This document shows, in pieces, positions 45,033 to 54,492 of a stretch of DNA of 64,000 bases. The position numbers were made by a program, and so were the translations under genes. Origin of the DNA: Niallia taxi (GTDB taxonomy: Bacteria > Bacillota > Bacilli > Bacillales > Cytobacillaceae); NCBI RefSeq assembly GCF_004005475.1, contig NZ_RZTZ01000007.1, positions 143,737 through 207,736 of the forward strand. The letters are read 5' to 3'. Every line of letters starts with the position of its first letter. The first letter of the stretch is position 1. Under the pieces are notes generated by a model. The model made no database searches. It saw only the letters and a list, made by a program, of their open reading frames with translations, and was not told where the DNA came from.

Positions 45033-46048
45033 CCTATAAGCACCTCCTCAATAGAGACTTCCTTTTCTAATTCAGCTATAACTGTATGGATAGCTGATGC
45101 TTCCCCTTCAAAAGAGACTAATAAATTTCCAAAAAACTTCTCTTGAAGCTCTTGCACAGAACCATACACTATATTGACATCCACATTATTCTTTCGTGAA
45201 ATTTGTGATAGTATTGGCCTATTTGCCAGCTCTCCCTTAAAAATGACTCGATACAGATTCTTACCACCACTCTGTTGCCATTGCTGAAGCAAGGATTCTG
45301 ACGGACGATCCTGTTGTACAGATTGAATGAATCTTTTTGTCGTCGGATGCTGCGGGTCTGTAAAAGTCTCAAATACATTACCTGATTCAATGACTTCCCC
45401 ATTCTCCATAACTGCAACTCTGTCACAAATCGTTTGAATAACATTCATTTCATGTGTGATCAGCAATATCGTAATTCCTAAATCCTTGTTTACTTTTTTA
45501 AGCAGACGCAATATTTCATTTGTCGTATCAGGATCCAAAGCCGAGGTTGCTTCATCACATATCAGTATATCTGGAGAATTCGCAAGTGCCCTTGCGATGC
45601 CGACCCTTTGCTTCTGCCCGCCAGACAGCTGTTCAGGATAATCGTTTGCTTTATCTGTCAATCCAACAAATTGTAATAACTCATCAACTCTTGCCTTGAT
45701 TTCTCCCTTTGGCTTGCCTGCAAGCTTTAAAGGATAGGCGATGTTGCCTGCTACTGTTCTTGAAGTAAACAAGTTAAAGTTCTGAAAAATCATGCCGATC
45801 CGTCTTCTTAGCTTACGCACCTCTTTTGCACTAAAGCTTGATAAATCCTCGCCTTGAATTTTAATGGAGCCGTTTGACGGACTTTCAAGTAAGTTTACAA
45901 GTCTCAGCAATGTGCTTTTACCAGCACCACTAAAGCCGATAATCCCAAATATTTCTCCTTTCTGAATGGTTAAGGAAACGTCTTTAACAGCTTCCACTCT
46001 TCTTTTTCCCAATACAAATGTCTTAGCCACTTGGCTGAATTCTATCAA
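45029..46048 (-). CDS. metN: Methionine ABC transporter ATPase MetN
   Basis: 339 residues. The N-terminal ATPase has Walker A GFSGAGKST, signature LSGGQKQR, Walker B ILICDEATSALDP and switch LLITHEMNV. The C-terminal NIL/ACT-type domain (residues ~265-339) binds methionine to inhibit transport in homologues. TTG at 46048 has GAGGAGAG ~9 nt upstream. It is first in the operon, behind a SAM-I riboswitch. Confidence 0.95.
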   Translation of the reverse strand: MIEFSQVAKTFVLGKRRVEAVKDVSLTIQKGEIFGIIGFSGAGKSTLLRLVNLLESPSNGSIKIQGEDLSSFSAKEVRKLRRRIGMIFQNFNLFTSRTVAGNIAYPLKLAGKPKGEIKARVDELLQFVGLTDKANDYPEQLSGGQKQRVGIARALANSPDILICDEATSALDPDTTNEILRLLKKVNKDLGITILLITHEMNVIQTICDRVAVMENGEVIESGNVFETFTDPQHPTTKRFIQSVQQDRPSESLLQQWQQSGGKNLYRVIFKGELANRPILSQISRKNNVDVNIVYGSVQELQEKFFGNLLVSFEGEASAIHTVIAELEKEVSIEEVLIG

Positions 46049-46083
46049 GTTCTTTCACTCTCCTCTTGCTTCACAAACAACAA

Positions 46084-46129
46084 AAAACCCTCTTTTTTTC
46101 TATAATCCAGAAGAAAAAAAGAGGGTTTT
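46084..46129 (-). terminator. SAM-riboswitch terminator before metN
   Basis: Stem AAAACCCTCTTTTTTTCT / AGAAAAAAAGAGGGTTTT with a minus-strand T run, immediately 3' of the aptamer. Confidence 0.9.
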
Positions 46130-46145
46130 CATATAAAATCCTCAA

Positions 46146-46254
46146 TTCTCATCTTTCAAATGTGTAAAACACATTTGCAGGAGTTGGCACGGTGTTAATT
46201 AAACCCGTTGCCGAAACGTCATAGGGCCTGTCCCTCGGTTTCTCTGGATAAGAA
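46146..46254 (-). ncRNA. SAM-I (S-box) riboswitch aptamer
   Basis: On the minus strand the conserved S-box elements follow in order: TTCTTATCCAGAGAAACCGA, GGGACAGGCCCTATGACG, TTCGGCAACGGG, CACCGTGCCAACTCCTGC and the closing GAAAGATGAGAA. P1 is TTCTTATC / GATGAGAA. With SAM bound, the downstream terminator forms and metNPQ-M20 is switched off. Confidence 0.96.
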
Positions 46255-46294
46255 ATGATTTATTCGGTTTTTGTTTTGTTAAGATTTGATTATT

Positions 46295-46323
46295 ACTATA
46301 TTGCTGTTTTTGAAGATTGTCAA
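46295..46323 (-). promoter_or_regulatory. Sigma-A promoter of the metN operon
   Basis: Minus-strand TTGACA (46318-46323) and TATAGT (46295-46300) with a 17-bp spacer, ~40 nt upstream of the SAM aptamer. The stretch 46324-46585 beyond it shows nothing definite. Confidence 0.88.
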
Positions 46324-46591
46324 CACCACTTTCAAAAAAAGTTTTAGAAATTAGTGAAAACAAAAGTAAAAAATAAGAAAACTAAAAGGAATAGAATTCC
46401 CTGTTTACTGCTTATATACCAACGGTTAATTATAGTAAAACAGTTGTCTTCCTTTTCACTTTTACAGCTAGTTAAAAAAGATTATATTTTTTTTATTAGG
46501 GTATTTATATAGCAACCTTTCTTAGAGAAGTACCTTCAACTGATCTCTCCTTATCAAAATTTAAGGAGGTATTTGTAGGAGGTGATTTCCC

Positions 46592-46789
46592 TTGAGAAAG
46601 GCAGTTGGTATACAAAGTTTAGTAGCTTACCTGCAAACGGTAAACTATCCCTTATCCGAAGAAACAGTTCAGAAATTGATTGAGGCAAAGCGCATTCCGC
46701 ATCAACGTTTACTTGGTAAAACAATCATTTTCAACCTAGACTATATTGATTCTTGGATAAAAACAGCAGAGAACAATCAGATAGAATAA
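46592..46789 (+). CDS. Small excisionase-like HTH protein
   Basis: 65 residues with an ETVQKLIEAKRIPHQRLLGK segment and IIFNLDYIDSWIK, resembling the MerR/excisionase-type small DNA-binding fold. TTG at 46592 has a full GGAGGTG ribosome binding site 7 nt upstream, which argues for a real gene. No integrase or phage gene is nearby, so an excision function is not supported. Confidence 0.65.
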   Translation: MRKAVGIQSLVAYLQTVNYPLSEETVQKLIEAKRIPHQRLLGKTIIFNLDYIDSWIKTAENNQIE

Positions 46790-46803
46790 TATTACATCTG
46801 GAA

Positions 46804-46831
46804 AAAGGGCCCTGTACTGCAGAGCTCTTTT
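46804..46831 (+). terminator. Terminator after the small HTH gene
   Basis: Imperfect AGGGC-c-CTG / CAG-a-GCTCT stem with T5. Confidence 0.6.
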
Positions 46832-46849
46832 TCCTCTTTACACTCACTA

Positions 46850-48277
46850 TTAACTAGCACTCTTGCTTTTAAAAATCCCTTCAATTTCCTCCAATGATAG
46901 TCCCCTTGTCTCTGGCAGCTTTTTGCCTACAAATATCACACCGATAATCGCAAACATGGCAAATAAGAAAAACGTTGCAGAAAGACCAATACCAACAAGC
47001 AAAATAGGGAAGAACAGCCCGACTAAGAAATTACACAGCCATAAAAACAGTACTGCCATCCCCATACCGACACCGCGCAAGCGCATTGGGAAAATCTCAG
47101 CAAGGATTAGCCAAACTAACGGAGCAATTGCGCCTTGGAAAAAGGCTAGGTAGATAACTGTCATTGATAAAACAATATATGGAAGAATGGGAGAGCCTGC
47201 TAGAAAATGTGCGGATATTCCAATTGATATTAGTGCAATTGTTACCCCAACCAAGCCTGTAAGCAGCATCGGTCTTCTATTGACTTTATTTAATAAGGAC
47301 ATGCCAACAATAACGGCAATGACAGCAATCAAGCCATTTGCCACGTTTGCGATTAAAGCTGTTTTTGTGCCAAAACCAGCGTTTTCAAGGATTTGAGTTC
47401 CATAGTACATAATAGAGTTAATACCAACTAGTTGGGAAATAGAGCCAAGTACAATGCCTAATAACACAATCCTGCGAATCCAAGGTATACCTAAATCTTT
47501 AAAGCTCATTTTTTCTTGCTTCTGTTCTTTTGAGAGGTTTACTTGAATTTCCTGCAATTCCTGCTGGGCAATTCTTTCAGAACGAATACGATTTAGGACT
47601 TTCAGTGCTTCTCCCATTTTTCCCTTTGTTGCAAGCCATCTAGGACTTTCTGGTAAAATAAGGACACCAATCCACAAGGCAATCGCTGGCAATGTAGCAA
47701 CGACTAGCATATACCGCCATACATGTCCTGTATCTCCAAATATATTTCCGATTAATGCATTAAATATATAGGCGAGAAATTGGCCTGTTACGATCATTAA
47801 TTCATTTTGAGTAACGAGCCGCCCCCGTTTATCTGAAGGAGCCATTTCAGCCAAGTAGGAGGGAATGACGACAGAAGAACCACCGACAGCAAGACCTAAC
47901 AAAAAGCGGAAGCCGACCATTACAGATGTATTTGGAGCGATAACACAACCGGCTGCTGAAAAGAAAAACAGTACGGCAAGATATAATATAACCTTCCTGC
48001 GTCCTTTTGTATCTGACAATCTTCCGCCAAAAATAGAACCGAAGGCAGCTCCTAACACTAATGAGCTTGCTACAAGCCCTTCTGTGAAAGGTGTAAGATT
48101 TAATTGATCTGCATGAGCCATAAAAGGCAGAGCACCGTTAATTACCCCTGTATCATAACCAAATAACAGTCCGCCAAAAGTCGAAACGATTGTTATTAGC
48201 TTAAGAAATTTTTTTGGGTCCTTTTGTTCGGGACGATTTGCTTGAACTGTTTGTTCAGAAATATTTGCATTTCCCAT
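46850..48277 (-). CDS. iolT: Sugar porter family MFS, IolT-like inositol/sugar:H+ symporter
   Basis: 475 residues with twelve helices. Sugar-porter signatures are GGLLFGYDTGVINGALPFM, GRLSDTKGRRK, RFLLGLAVGGSSVVIPSYLAE, PESPRWLATKGK, the GINSIMYYGTQI segment and the terminal LPETRGLSLEEIE. This is most like B. subtilis IolT, the main myo-inositol transporter. It lies downstream of a Gfo/Idh/MocA dehydrogenase and a TIM-barrel isomerase on the same strand, and a cre-like site precedes it. Substrate is probably an inositol or related polyol. Confidence 0.88.
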   Translation of the reverse strand: MGNANISEQTVQANRPEQKDPKKFLKLITIVSTFGGLLFGYDTGVINGALPFMAHADQLNLTPFTEGLVASSLVLGAAFGSIFGGRLSDTKGRRKVILYLAVLFFFSAAGCVIAPNTSVMVGFRFLLGLAVGGSSVVIPSYLAEMAPSDKRGRLVTQNELMIVTGQFLAYIFNALIGNIFGDTGHVWRYMLVVATLPAIALWIGVLILPESPRWLATKGKMGEALKVLNRIRSERIAQQELQEIQVNLSKEQKQEKMSFKDLGIPWIRRIVLLGIVLGSISQLVGINSIMYYGTQILENAGFGTKTALIANVANGLIAVIAVIVGMSLLNKVNRRPMLLTGLVGVTIALISIGISAHFLAGSPILPYIVLSMTVIYLAFFQGAIAPLVWLILAEIFPMRLRGVGMGMAVLFLWLCNFLVGLFFPILLVGIGLSATFFLFAMFAIIGVIFVGKKLPETRGLSLEEIEGIFKSKSAS

Positions 48278-48351
48278 ACTTGACTACCCCTTTATACAAT
48301 ATTGGATATTGCCATTTGTAAATTTCCTGCTGCGGACCTACCAATAATTAA

Positions 48352-48366
48352 ATAAAGCGCTTTCAT
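48352..48366 (-). promoter_or_regulatory. Candidate CcpA cre site before iolT
   Basis: Minus-strand ATGAAAGCGCTTTAT closely fits the cre consensus WTGNAANCGNWNNCW core, ~75 nt upstream of the iolT start. Confidence 0.65.
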
Positions 48367-48392
48367 TGATAAACTAATGAAAGAGAGTTCTT

Positions 48393-48425
48393 CCTCAGGA
48401 CCAGCTTCTTATGATGATCCTGAGG
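48393..48425 (-). terminator. Hairpin after the dehydrogenase gene
   Basis: CCTCAGGA / TCCTGAGG perfect 8-bp stem just after the stop codon, with a weak T-tract, so readthrough to iolT is possible. Confidence 0.5.
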
Positions 48426-48432
48426 ATATTCA

Positions 48433-49638
48433 TTATTGTGTGGAGGACAGTTCTTTATTTGCCTCAAATTCTACCCAAACTGCACCATTGTCGGCAGATC
48501 GGACACAATTTTCAATCCAGCGGATCCCTGCAATTCCAGCATCAATATCTGGGTATACCAAGTTGCTTAATGCTTCTTCGTCCTTGCGGTTTTTCGCATC
48601 TATAGCGATTGCAAATTTCAGGTAAATATTTGCCCAGGACTCAGACAGACCTTCCTGATGGAGTGCACCTAATCGCTCATCCGCCATGCAGGCTTCATCC
48701 AAGTAAGGCATTGCACGAATAAGGGTTTGAATCGACTCACCTTGAACTTCATACCTTAGCTCATTAGGCTTGCTGTCCCACCATTCTAGGCTTGCATTTG
48801 TTCCGACTATTCTGATTCGGTGGCCATCCATACAGCCTGCATTAATCGAGGATGTCCAAAGTCTGCCTACAGCTCCGTTTTCATATTGCATCATTACAAA
48901 AGCATTATCTTCAAGTGGAGCACGACTTTCAATAAAGCTTTGACGATCACATAGCAGTCTTTTAATTTTCATTTCTGGCATGATTAATTGAGACATATAG
49001 TAAGTATGTGTAGACAGATCTCCTAAAACAAAGCTTGGGCCTGCAACCTTCGGGTCAATGCGCCATTTTTGGGCATCGCTCGTTTTGTCGGACTTGTCAT
49101 TGGAATTAAAACCATGTGTATATTGCAAGTCAACAACACGAATATCGCCAATTTTTCCTTGTTCAATCATCGCTCTCATTTGCAGAAGCATCTGATTTCC
49201 AGAGAACCCATATGTTACACCGACTATTTTGTCTTTTTTCTTAGCAAGTGCTTTAATATTTTCTCCTTCCTCAGAAGTGAAAAATAATGGCTTTTCACAA
49301 ATAACATGTAAGCCTGCTTCTAGTGCTGCCTTGCATATTTCATAATGTGTGCCGTTAGGAGTTGCAATGGAGACTACCTCGATTCCATCCTCTCTTAGTG
49401 CCTCACTAGCAAACATTGTTTTATAGTCAGGATAACAGCGACCTTCTGAAACCCCAATATTCACGCCGAAATCCTTGCCTCTCTCCGGCTCAATATCAAA
49501 TGCCCCTGCAACCAATTGAAAGGCTGTATTATCACGCAATGCACCAATTCTGTGTTTATAGCCGACTTGGCCAAGCCGCCCTCCTCCAACCATTGCCCAG
49601 CGTAACGGTCTTGCAATTCTTCTCTCTCCATTCAACAT
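48433..49638 (-). CDS. Gfo/Idh/MocA-family oxidoreductase
   Basis: About 401 residues. The Rossmann motif MVGGGRLGQVGYKHRI is followed by the family's EKP motif (VICEKPLFFT) and a C-terminal beta-sheet domain with GDLSTHTYYMSQL. Members oxidise inositols, glucose derivatives or other sugars with NAD(P). ATG at 49638 follows AAAGGAG. It sits between a sugar-phosphate-isomerase-like gene and iolT, suggesting oxidation of an inositol-like substrate. Confidence 0.88.
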   Translation of the reverse strand: MLNGERRIARPLRWAMVGGGRLGQVGYKHRIGALRDNTAFQLVAGAFDIEPERGKDFGVNIGVSEGRCYPDYKTMFASEALREDGIEVVSIATPNGTHYEICKAALEAGLHVICEKPLFFTSEEGENIKALAKKKDKIVGVTYGFSGNQMLLQMRAMIEQGKIGDIRVVDLQYTHGFNSNDKSDKTSDAQKWRIDPKVAGPSFVLGDLSTHTYYMSQLIMPEMKIKRLLCDRQSFIESRAPLEDNAFVMMQYENGAVGRLWTSSINAGCMDGHRIRIVGTNASLEWWDSKPNELRYEVQGESIQTLIRAMPYLDEACMADERLGALHQEGLSESWANIYLKFAIAIDAKNRKDEEALSNLVYPDIDAGIAGIRWIENCVRSADNGAVWVEFEANKELSSTQ

Positions 49639-49700
49639 GTGGAACACTCCTTTTTATCTGAATTTTCCGTTTTTATATTACAAAGACATGGAAAAAAGAA

Positions 49701-50642
49701 TTAGAAACTAAGTGTTTGCTTTAATGCATCAATCGAGGTTTTTATGCCTGCTTCCACTGACATAGTTAAGTCTTCCATCTCTAACGAAACGTCTCCATCA
49801 TATCCCATCATCTTCACAACAGAGAAAAACTCCTTCCACCATTGCAAGTCTTGCCCACAGCCTACTGCTACGTAGTTCCAAGCTCTATTAGCAACATCCG
49901 TGATTTCTTTCGTTTCCAAAATCCCATTAACACCAGATAAATGTCTCTCTATCCTTACATCTTTACCATGAACATGATGGATTGCCTCTTTTAATTCTCT
50001 CGCTGCCAAAATTGGATCTGCTCCCATCCATATTAGATGGCTTGGATCAAGATTCAACCCTACCATTGGTCCGACAGCCTCACGCAGTCTGAAGAGTGTT
50101 TGCGGGTTATACACTAATTGGGAACTGAAATTTTCTAAAGCTATTTTTTCAACACCACAAGCTTCGGCTTTTTTTACAAGCTCTTTCCAATATGGAATCG
50201 CTACTTCGTTCCATTGGTAATCCAAGATTTCCTTAAGCACAGGAGGCCAGCTAACCGTATACGTGATCCAGTTAGGAATTTTATCCTCAGGGCTTCCTGC
50301 AGGCAGTCCGCTCATCATAATGACCTTTTTCACGCCTAGCAGTTCTGCAAGCTCCATCGTTTTATCTGTAATTTCTCTGTGCTCTTTTCCTAGTTCTCCT
50401 GGATCCAATGGGTTCCCAGAGCAATTTAATGCACATAATCTGATATTGCGCTTTGCCAGACTATTTAAAAAATCCGCTCTTTTTTGCTCACTTTGTAATA
50501 GTTCATCTAATCTTAAATGCGGTGCAGGAGACCATCCTCCTGTTGTCATTTCAATTGTATCAATTCCTAGCTCTGACACTTGATCAAGCATTTCCTCAAA
50601 AGGCAGATGTGCTAGACTGTCTGTTACATAAGATAATTTCAT
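49701..50642 (-). CDS. TIM-barrel sugar isomerase/epimerase (IolE/IolI-like)
   Basis: 313 residues of the xylose-isomerase-like AP-endonuclease-2 fold. Metal ligands are visible in IALENFSSQLVYNP, VGLNLDPSHLIWMG, VHGKDVR and VSLEMEDLTMS. Such proteins isomerise or dehydrate keto-inositols and sugars. GAGGAGGAG precedes ATG. First gene of the cassette with Gfo/Idh/MocA and IolT, next to an AraC regulator gene on the same strand. Confidence 0.88.
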   Translation of the reverse strand: MKLSYVTDSLAHLPFEEMLDQVSELGIDTIEMTTGGWSPAPHLRLDELLQSEQKRADFLNSLAKRNIRLCALNCSGNPLDPGELGKEHREITDKTMELAELLGVKKVIMMSGLPAGSPEDKIPNWITYTVSWPPVLKEILDYQWNEVAIPYWKELVKKAEACGVEKIALENFSSQLVYNPQTLFRLREAVGPMVGLNLDPSHLIWMGADPILAARELKEAIHHVHGKDVRIERHLSGVNGILETKEITDVANRAWNYVAVGCGQDLQWWKEFFSVVKMMGYDGDVSLEMEDLTMSVEAGIKTSIDALKQTLSF

Positions 50643-50671
50643 TGATTTTCTCCTCCTCTATTAACTTCTGT

Positions 50672-50685
50672 TGAATCCGTTTACA
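50672..50685 (-). promoter_or_regulatory. Cre-like site before the TIM-barrel gene
   Basis: Minus-strand TGTAAACGGATTCA matches the cre consensus at all but one core position and lies ~30 nt before the start. Confidence 0.5.
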
Positions 50686-50821
50686 TTTAGCAGAAAATAT
50701 CACCTGCTTTAAAATGATTATTACGTTGTCTACGTATCTAATTATATTAAAGACGCCTAGATTAGTATTTAAATTTTGGAGACATTCTTTTATACTTTGA
50801 AGACATCTTTTTTTGCTCCGC

Positions 50822-50849
50822 AAAAAAAACCTCCAGTAAGCTGGAGGTT
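50822..50849 (-). terminator. Terminator of the AraC gene
   Basis: AACCTCCAG / CTGGAGGTT stem overlapping the stop codon, then T8 on the minus strand. Confidence 0.85.
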
Positions 50850-51759
50850 ATGTATCAGAATATGTTGTTGTATGTATATCAATAAACATAGTTCGAAACC
50901 GGCCTGGTGAGGTTTGCATCATGGTAGTGAACACTCTGGTGAAATACTGGACATTCATGAAACCTGTTTCTTCCGCGATTTCTTTTAATGATAAGTCACT
51001 TCTTTTTAGCAGCATGCTTGCCTTTTTTATTCTCTCATCTTGAACATATTTAGAGTAGCTTACTCCTAATTCTGTCATAAAAATTCTCGATAAGTGCCTG
51101 CCTGAGATATGAAGATGGCGCGCTACCTCTGTCAGCTTTAAGCAGTTGGACAGATTATCGTGAATATATAATCGCGCTTGAGTAAGTAAAACCGAATGCT
51201 GTTCAGGATCATGCTTATGATTATTATTTCTATTTAAGTCAGGTACAAAGTCTTGAAGGATAGAGATAATAAGGGAACCAGCGATATTAGTTAGCATTTC
51301 TTCAAAAAAATGTTGCTTATGCCTTGTCGCCTGTATCAGCAGAGACTTCCATAATAGCTCTGTTTCTGTTTCACTATCATTATATAAAACAATCTTCTCG
51401 CATTTTTCTGCTGATTCCATAATTTGAACCCAGCTTTCATTTGACTCTGAATCAATCAGTTCAAAGGCAACATAAAGTAGTGACAGGCCATGCTCACTTT
51501 TTATTTGATGCAGTACTCCTGGTCTTGATAAAAAGATCGTGTTTTTTTGAAGAGTGTAACTGGATTGTTCATCCATATAATTGCCTTCTCCGTCGACAAC
51601 AAAACAAACTTCAAAAAAAGAATGCTTATGCAGTTGATTGTCATAATGCCTCGGCATAACGCCCCAATAGTGAACATGAAAGCTTGCGCCACTTTGGTTT
51701 ATGCGATGAACAAAATCATTTAGTGAAATTTTTCCGGACAGATATTTCGTCAAATCCAC
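50848..51759 (-). CDS. AraC-family regulator of the inositol-like cassette
   Basis: About 303 residues. An N-terminal cupin-like ligand domain (HKHSFFEVCFVVDGEGNYMD) is followed by two C-terminal HTH motifs (LTEVARHLHISGRHLSRIF and LKEIAEETGFMNVQYFTRVF). GTG at 51759 has AGGAG 7 nt upstream; the ATG at 51777 lies inside that site region. It is transcribed in the same direction as the sugar cassette downstream, but its own terminator separates them, so it likely controls that cassette in trans. Confidence 0.87.
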   Translation of the reverse strand: MDLTKYLSGKISLNDFVHRINQSGASFHVHYWGVMPRHYDNQLHKHSFFEVCFVVDGEGNYMDEQSSYTLQKNTIFLSRPGVLHQIKSEHGLSLLYVAFELIDSESNESWVQIMESAEKCEKIVLYNDSETETELLWKSLLIQATRHKQHFFEEMLTNIAGSLIISILQDFVPDLNRNNNHKHDPEQHSVLLTQARLYIHDNLSNCLKLTEVARHLHISGRHLSRIFMTELGVSYSKYVQDERIKKASMLLKRSDLSLKEIAEETGFMNVQYFTRVFTTMMQTSPGRFRTMFIDIHTTTYSDT

Positions 51760-52059
51760 CAAATCACTCCTCTCCATTAACCGAAATTCCAATATCTTCA
51801 TATTGAATTATAAAAGAATACGCTTACAATAACAAGCTTACTAGTTTACAGTTCGTCAGGAAATAATACCTATTTTTGTCAATAAATCATTATCTACTAC
51901 TATCTACTCATTTTAAACTACTTTAATTTAAGTATATTAAATAGAGAGGCATTAGCTTCTACCTCGTTCAAAAAAGTGAATAGCATGCTGCTTACTACCT
52001 GGTTTGCTAAGCATGATTCTATATAAAACATTTATCCATTTGACGGAGGAGGAATTCGA

Positions 52060-53298
52060 ATGATAAAAGAAGTAATTCCTATTAAAGAAATCACTAATTT
52101 CCAATCACGTACTGACGAATTTTTTCCAGTTGCTTGGTACAAAAAAATGCTAGCGGAAAACCCTGTTTTCTTTCATGAAGAAACAAATACTTGGAATGTG
52201 TTCCAATATGATCATGTTAAACAGGTATTAAGTAACCATGAAACTTTTTCTAGTGCAGGCAATAGGACAACTATCTTCGTTGGGACCAACAATCATAAAA
52301 ACCAAGAAAAACCATCACCGATAAACATCACCAATCTCGACCCACCACAGCATAGAAAAAGCAGAACACTATTAGCTGCCGCCTTCACTCCACGCAGCTT
52401 GAAGGAATGGGAGCCTAGAATAAGACAAATTGCTGCAGAGCTTGTGGAAGACATTAAAGGTAATGCTGTAGTTGATATTGTCGATGCACTTGCAGCTCCT
52501 TTTCCAAGTCTGGTGATTGCAGACCTATTTGGAGTACCTGTCAAAGACCGCTACCAATTTAAAAGCTGGGTCGATATTCTTTTTCAGCCTTTCGATCGAA
52601 AAAGACTCGATGATATTGAGCTGCAAAAAAAGCAGGCTGCTCAAGAATATTTCCAATTTCTCTATCCGATTGTCGTTCAAAAACGGACAAATTTAACTGA
52701 TGATATAATCTCTGATTTAATTCGGGCTGAAGTAGATGGGGACAGGTTTACAGATGAAGAGATAGTTCAGGCAACTATGGTGCTTTTAGGTGCAGGGGTA
52801 GAAACGACAAGTCATGCCATCGCCAACAGCTTCTATTCCTTGCTGTATGATGATGCATCATTATATAAGGAGCTGCGAGACAACCTAGAGCTCGTACCAA
52901 ATGCAGTGGAGGAAATGCTCCGCTACCGATTCCACCTGTCAAGAAGAGACCGCACTGTTAAGCAAGACAATAACTTACTTGGTGTTGATTTGAAAAAAGG
53001 CGATGTTGTTATTGCGTGGATGAGTGCATCAAATATGGACGGAAACATGTTTGAGAATCCTTATTCACTGAATATCCATCGGCCTAACAACAAAAAACAT
53101 CTAACATTTGGAAACGGCCCACATTTTTGCTTAGGAGCACCTCTTGCACGGATGGAAATGAAAATTGCCCTCGAAACATTTCTTCGGAAATTCCCGAGAA
53201 TTGAACCTGTCGAAGGGTTTATATTGGAAGACTGTTTGACTGCTTCTGCAACAGGCCAGTCATTGACTAATTTGCCGTTAAAGGTATATGTAAACTGA
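52060..53298 (+). CDS. Cytochrome P450, CYP109-like
   Basis: 412 residues. The I-helix is VLLGAGVETTSHAIAN (acid-alcohol pair Glu-Thr), the K-helix is EEMLRYRF, and the haem loop is FGNGPHFCLGAPLAR with the axial Cys357. Soluble bacterial class, most like Bacillus CYP109B1 (YjiB), which hydroxylates fatty acids, terpenoids and steroids. GGAGGAGG precedes ATG. No ferredoxin or reductase gene is adjacent. Natural substrate unknown. Confidence 0.93.
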   Translation: MIKEVIPIKEITNFQSRTDEFFPVAWYKKMLAENPVFFHEETNTWNVFQYDHVKQVLSNHETFSSAGNRTTIFVGTNNHKNQEKPSPINITNLDPPQHRKSRTLLAAAFTPRSLKEWEPRIRQIAAELVEDIKGNAVVDIVDALAAPFPSLVIADLFGVPVKDRYQFKSWVDILFQPFDRKRLDDIELQKKQAAQEYFQFLYPIVVQKRTNLTDDIISDLIRAEVDGDRFTDEEIVQATMVLLGAGVETTSHAIANSFYSLLYDDASLYKELRDNLELVPNAVEEMLRYRFHLSRRDRTVKQDNNLLGVDLKKGDVVIAWMSASNMDGNMFENPYSLNIHRPNNKKHLTFGNGPHFCLGAPLARMEMKIALETFLRKFPRIEPVEGFILEDCLTASATGQSLTNLPLKVYVN

Positions 53299-53458
53299 AT
53301 AAACTAAAAAGGCTGCAGGAGCTATTCTGCTGTCTTTGTTATTCAATTGCGAGGATTAGGCAAACAATTGATAGGAATAAGCTAAAGACTCCTTCCTTCT
53401 ATATGACATAATAAATACAGCACGAATAAGTGGCTAATTTATCTAGGGAGGATGCTAT

Positions 53459-54439
53459 ATGGAGTATATAAAGCTTGGTAATACAGGATTAGATGTGTCT
53501 CGATTATGTCTTGGGTGTATGGGTTTTGGTGATGCAGATAAATGGCTGCATCAATGGGTACTGAACGAAGAAAACTCACGCCCTGTTATCAAAAAAGCCC
53601 TTGAGATGGGAATTAATTTTTTTGATACAGCAAATGTATACTCACTTGGCACAAGTGAAGAATACCTTGGTCGTGCTTTAAAGGAATATGCAAATCGTGA
53701 TGAGGTTGTCATTGCAACTAAAGTTCATGGAAAAATGCATGCAGGTCCTAACGGTTCTGGACTTTCCCGCAAAGCCATTATGAGTGAAATCGATAAAAGC
53801 CTTAACAGGTTAGGAACTGATTACGTAGATCTTTATATTATCCATCGCTGGGATGATAACACTCCTATTGAAGAAACAATGGAAGCACTTCATGATGTGG
53901 TGAAAGCAGGGAAAGCACGGTATATTGGTGCTTCTGCCATGTTTGCTTGGCAATTTCAAAAAGCATTGCATACTGCAGAAAAACATGGCTGGACAAAGTT
54001 TGTTTCCATGCAGAACCATCTAAATTTAATTTACCGGGAGGAAGAACGAGAAATGCTCCCACTTTGTAAGGAAGAAAACATCGCTGTCACACCATACAGT
54101 CCCCTTGCATCAGGGCGATTAACTCGTGACTTATCTGTAACAACACATCGCTCTGAGACAGATCAAATCCAGAAATCTAAATATGATGCGACGTCAGAGG
54201 CTGACCGCTTAGTAATAGAGCGTGTGGCAACTTTAGCAAACAAGCACGGTGTCCTTCGCACCAATATTGCACTTGCATGGCTGTTGCAAAAGGAGCAGGT
54301 TACAGCTCCTATCATTGGTGCAACAAAATTATCTCATCTTGAGGATGCTGCTGGTGCCTTGTCATTTAAACTGACATCAGATGAAATAGCCTTCCTTGAA
54401 GAGCCCTATATACCACATGCAATCGTTGGTCATAGCTAA
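53459..54439 (+). CDS. Aldo/keto reductase
   Basis: 326 residues. The (beta/alpha)8 fold has the catalytic Asp and Tyr in FFDTANVYSLGTSEE, the Lys in VVIATKVHG, the His in YIIHRWDDNTP, and the NADP site in TAPIIGATKLSHLEDA. It is of the YajO/YhdN-type bacterial group, reducing aldehydes or ketones with NADPH. GGGAGG precedes ATG. Single gene between terminators. Confidence 0.93.
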   Translation: MEYIKLGNTGLDVSRLCLGCMGFGDADKWLHQWVLNEENSRPVIKKALEMGINFFDTANVYSLGTSEEYLGRALKEYANRDEVVIATKVHGKMHAGPNGSGLSRKAIMSEIDKSLNRLGTDYVDLYIIHRWDDNTPIEETMEALHDVVKAGKARYIGASAMFAWQFQKALHTAEKHGWTKFVSMQNHLNLIYREEEREMLPLCKEENIAVTPYSPLASGRLTRDLSVTTHRSETDQIQKSKYDATSEADRLVIERVATLANKHGVLRTNIALAWLLQKEQVTAPIIGATKLSHLEDAAGALSFKLTSDEIAFLEEPYIPHAIVGHS

Positions 54440-54450
54440 TCAAGCTCTAT

Positions 54451-54490
54451 AAAAAACCGCCATTCTCATTTTTTGAGAATGGCGGTTTTT
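54451..54490 (+). terminator. Strong bidirectional terminator
   Basis: AAAACCGCCATTCTCA / TGAGAATGGCGGTTTT stem with T and A tracts on both sides, between convergent genes. Confidence 0.9.
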
Positions 54491-54492
54491 GA

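Noticed and set aside
46592..46789. Possible prophage or excision module
   Set aside because: Only one small HTH gene; no integrase, att duplication or phage genes around it.
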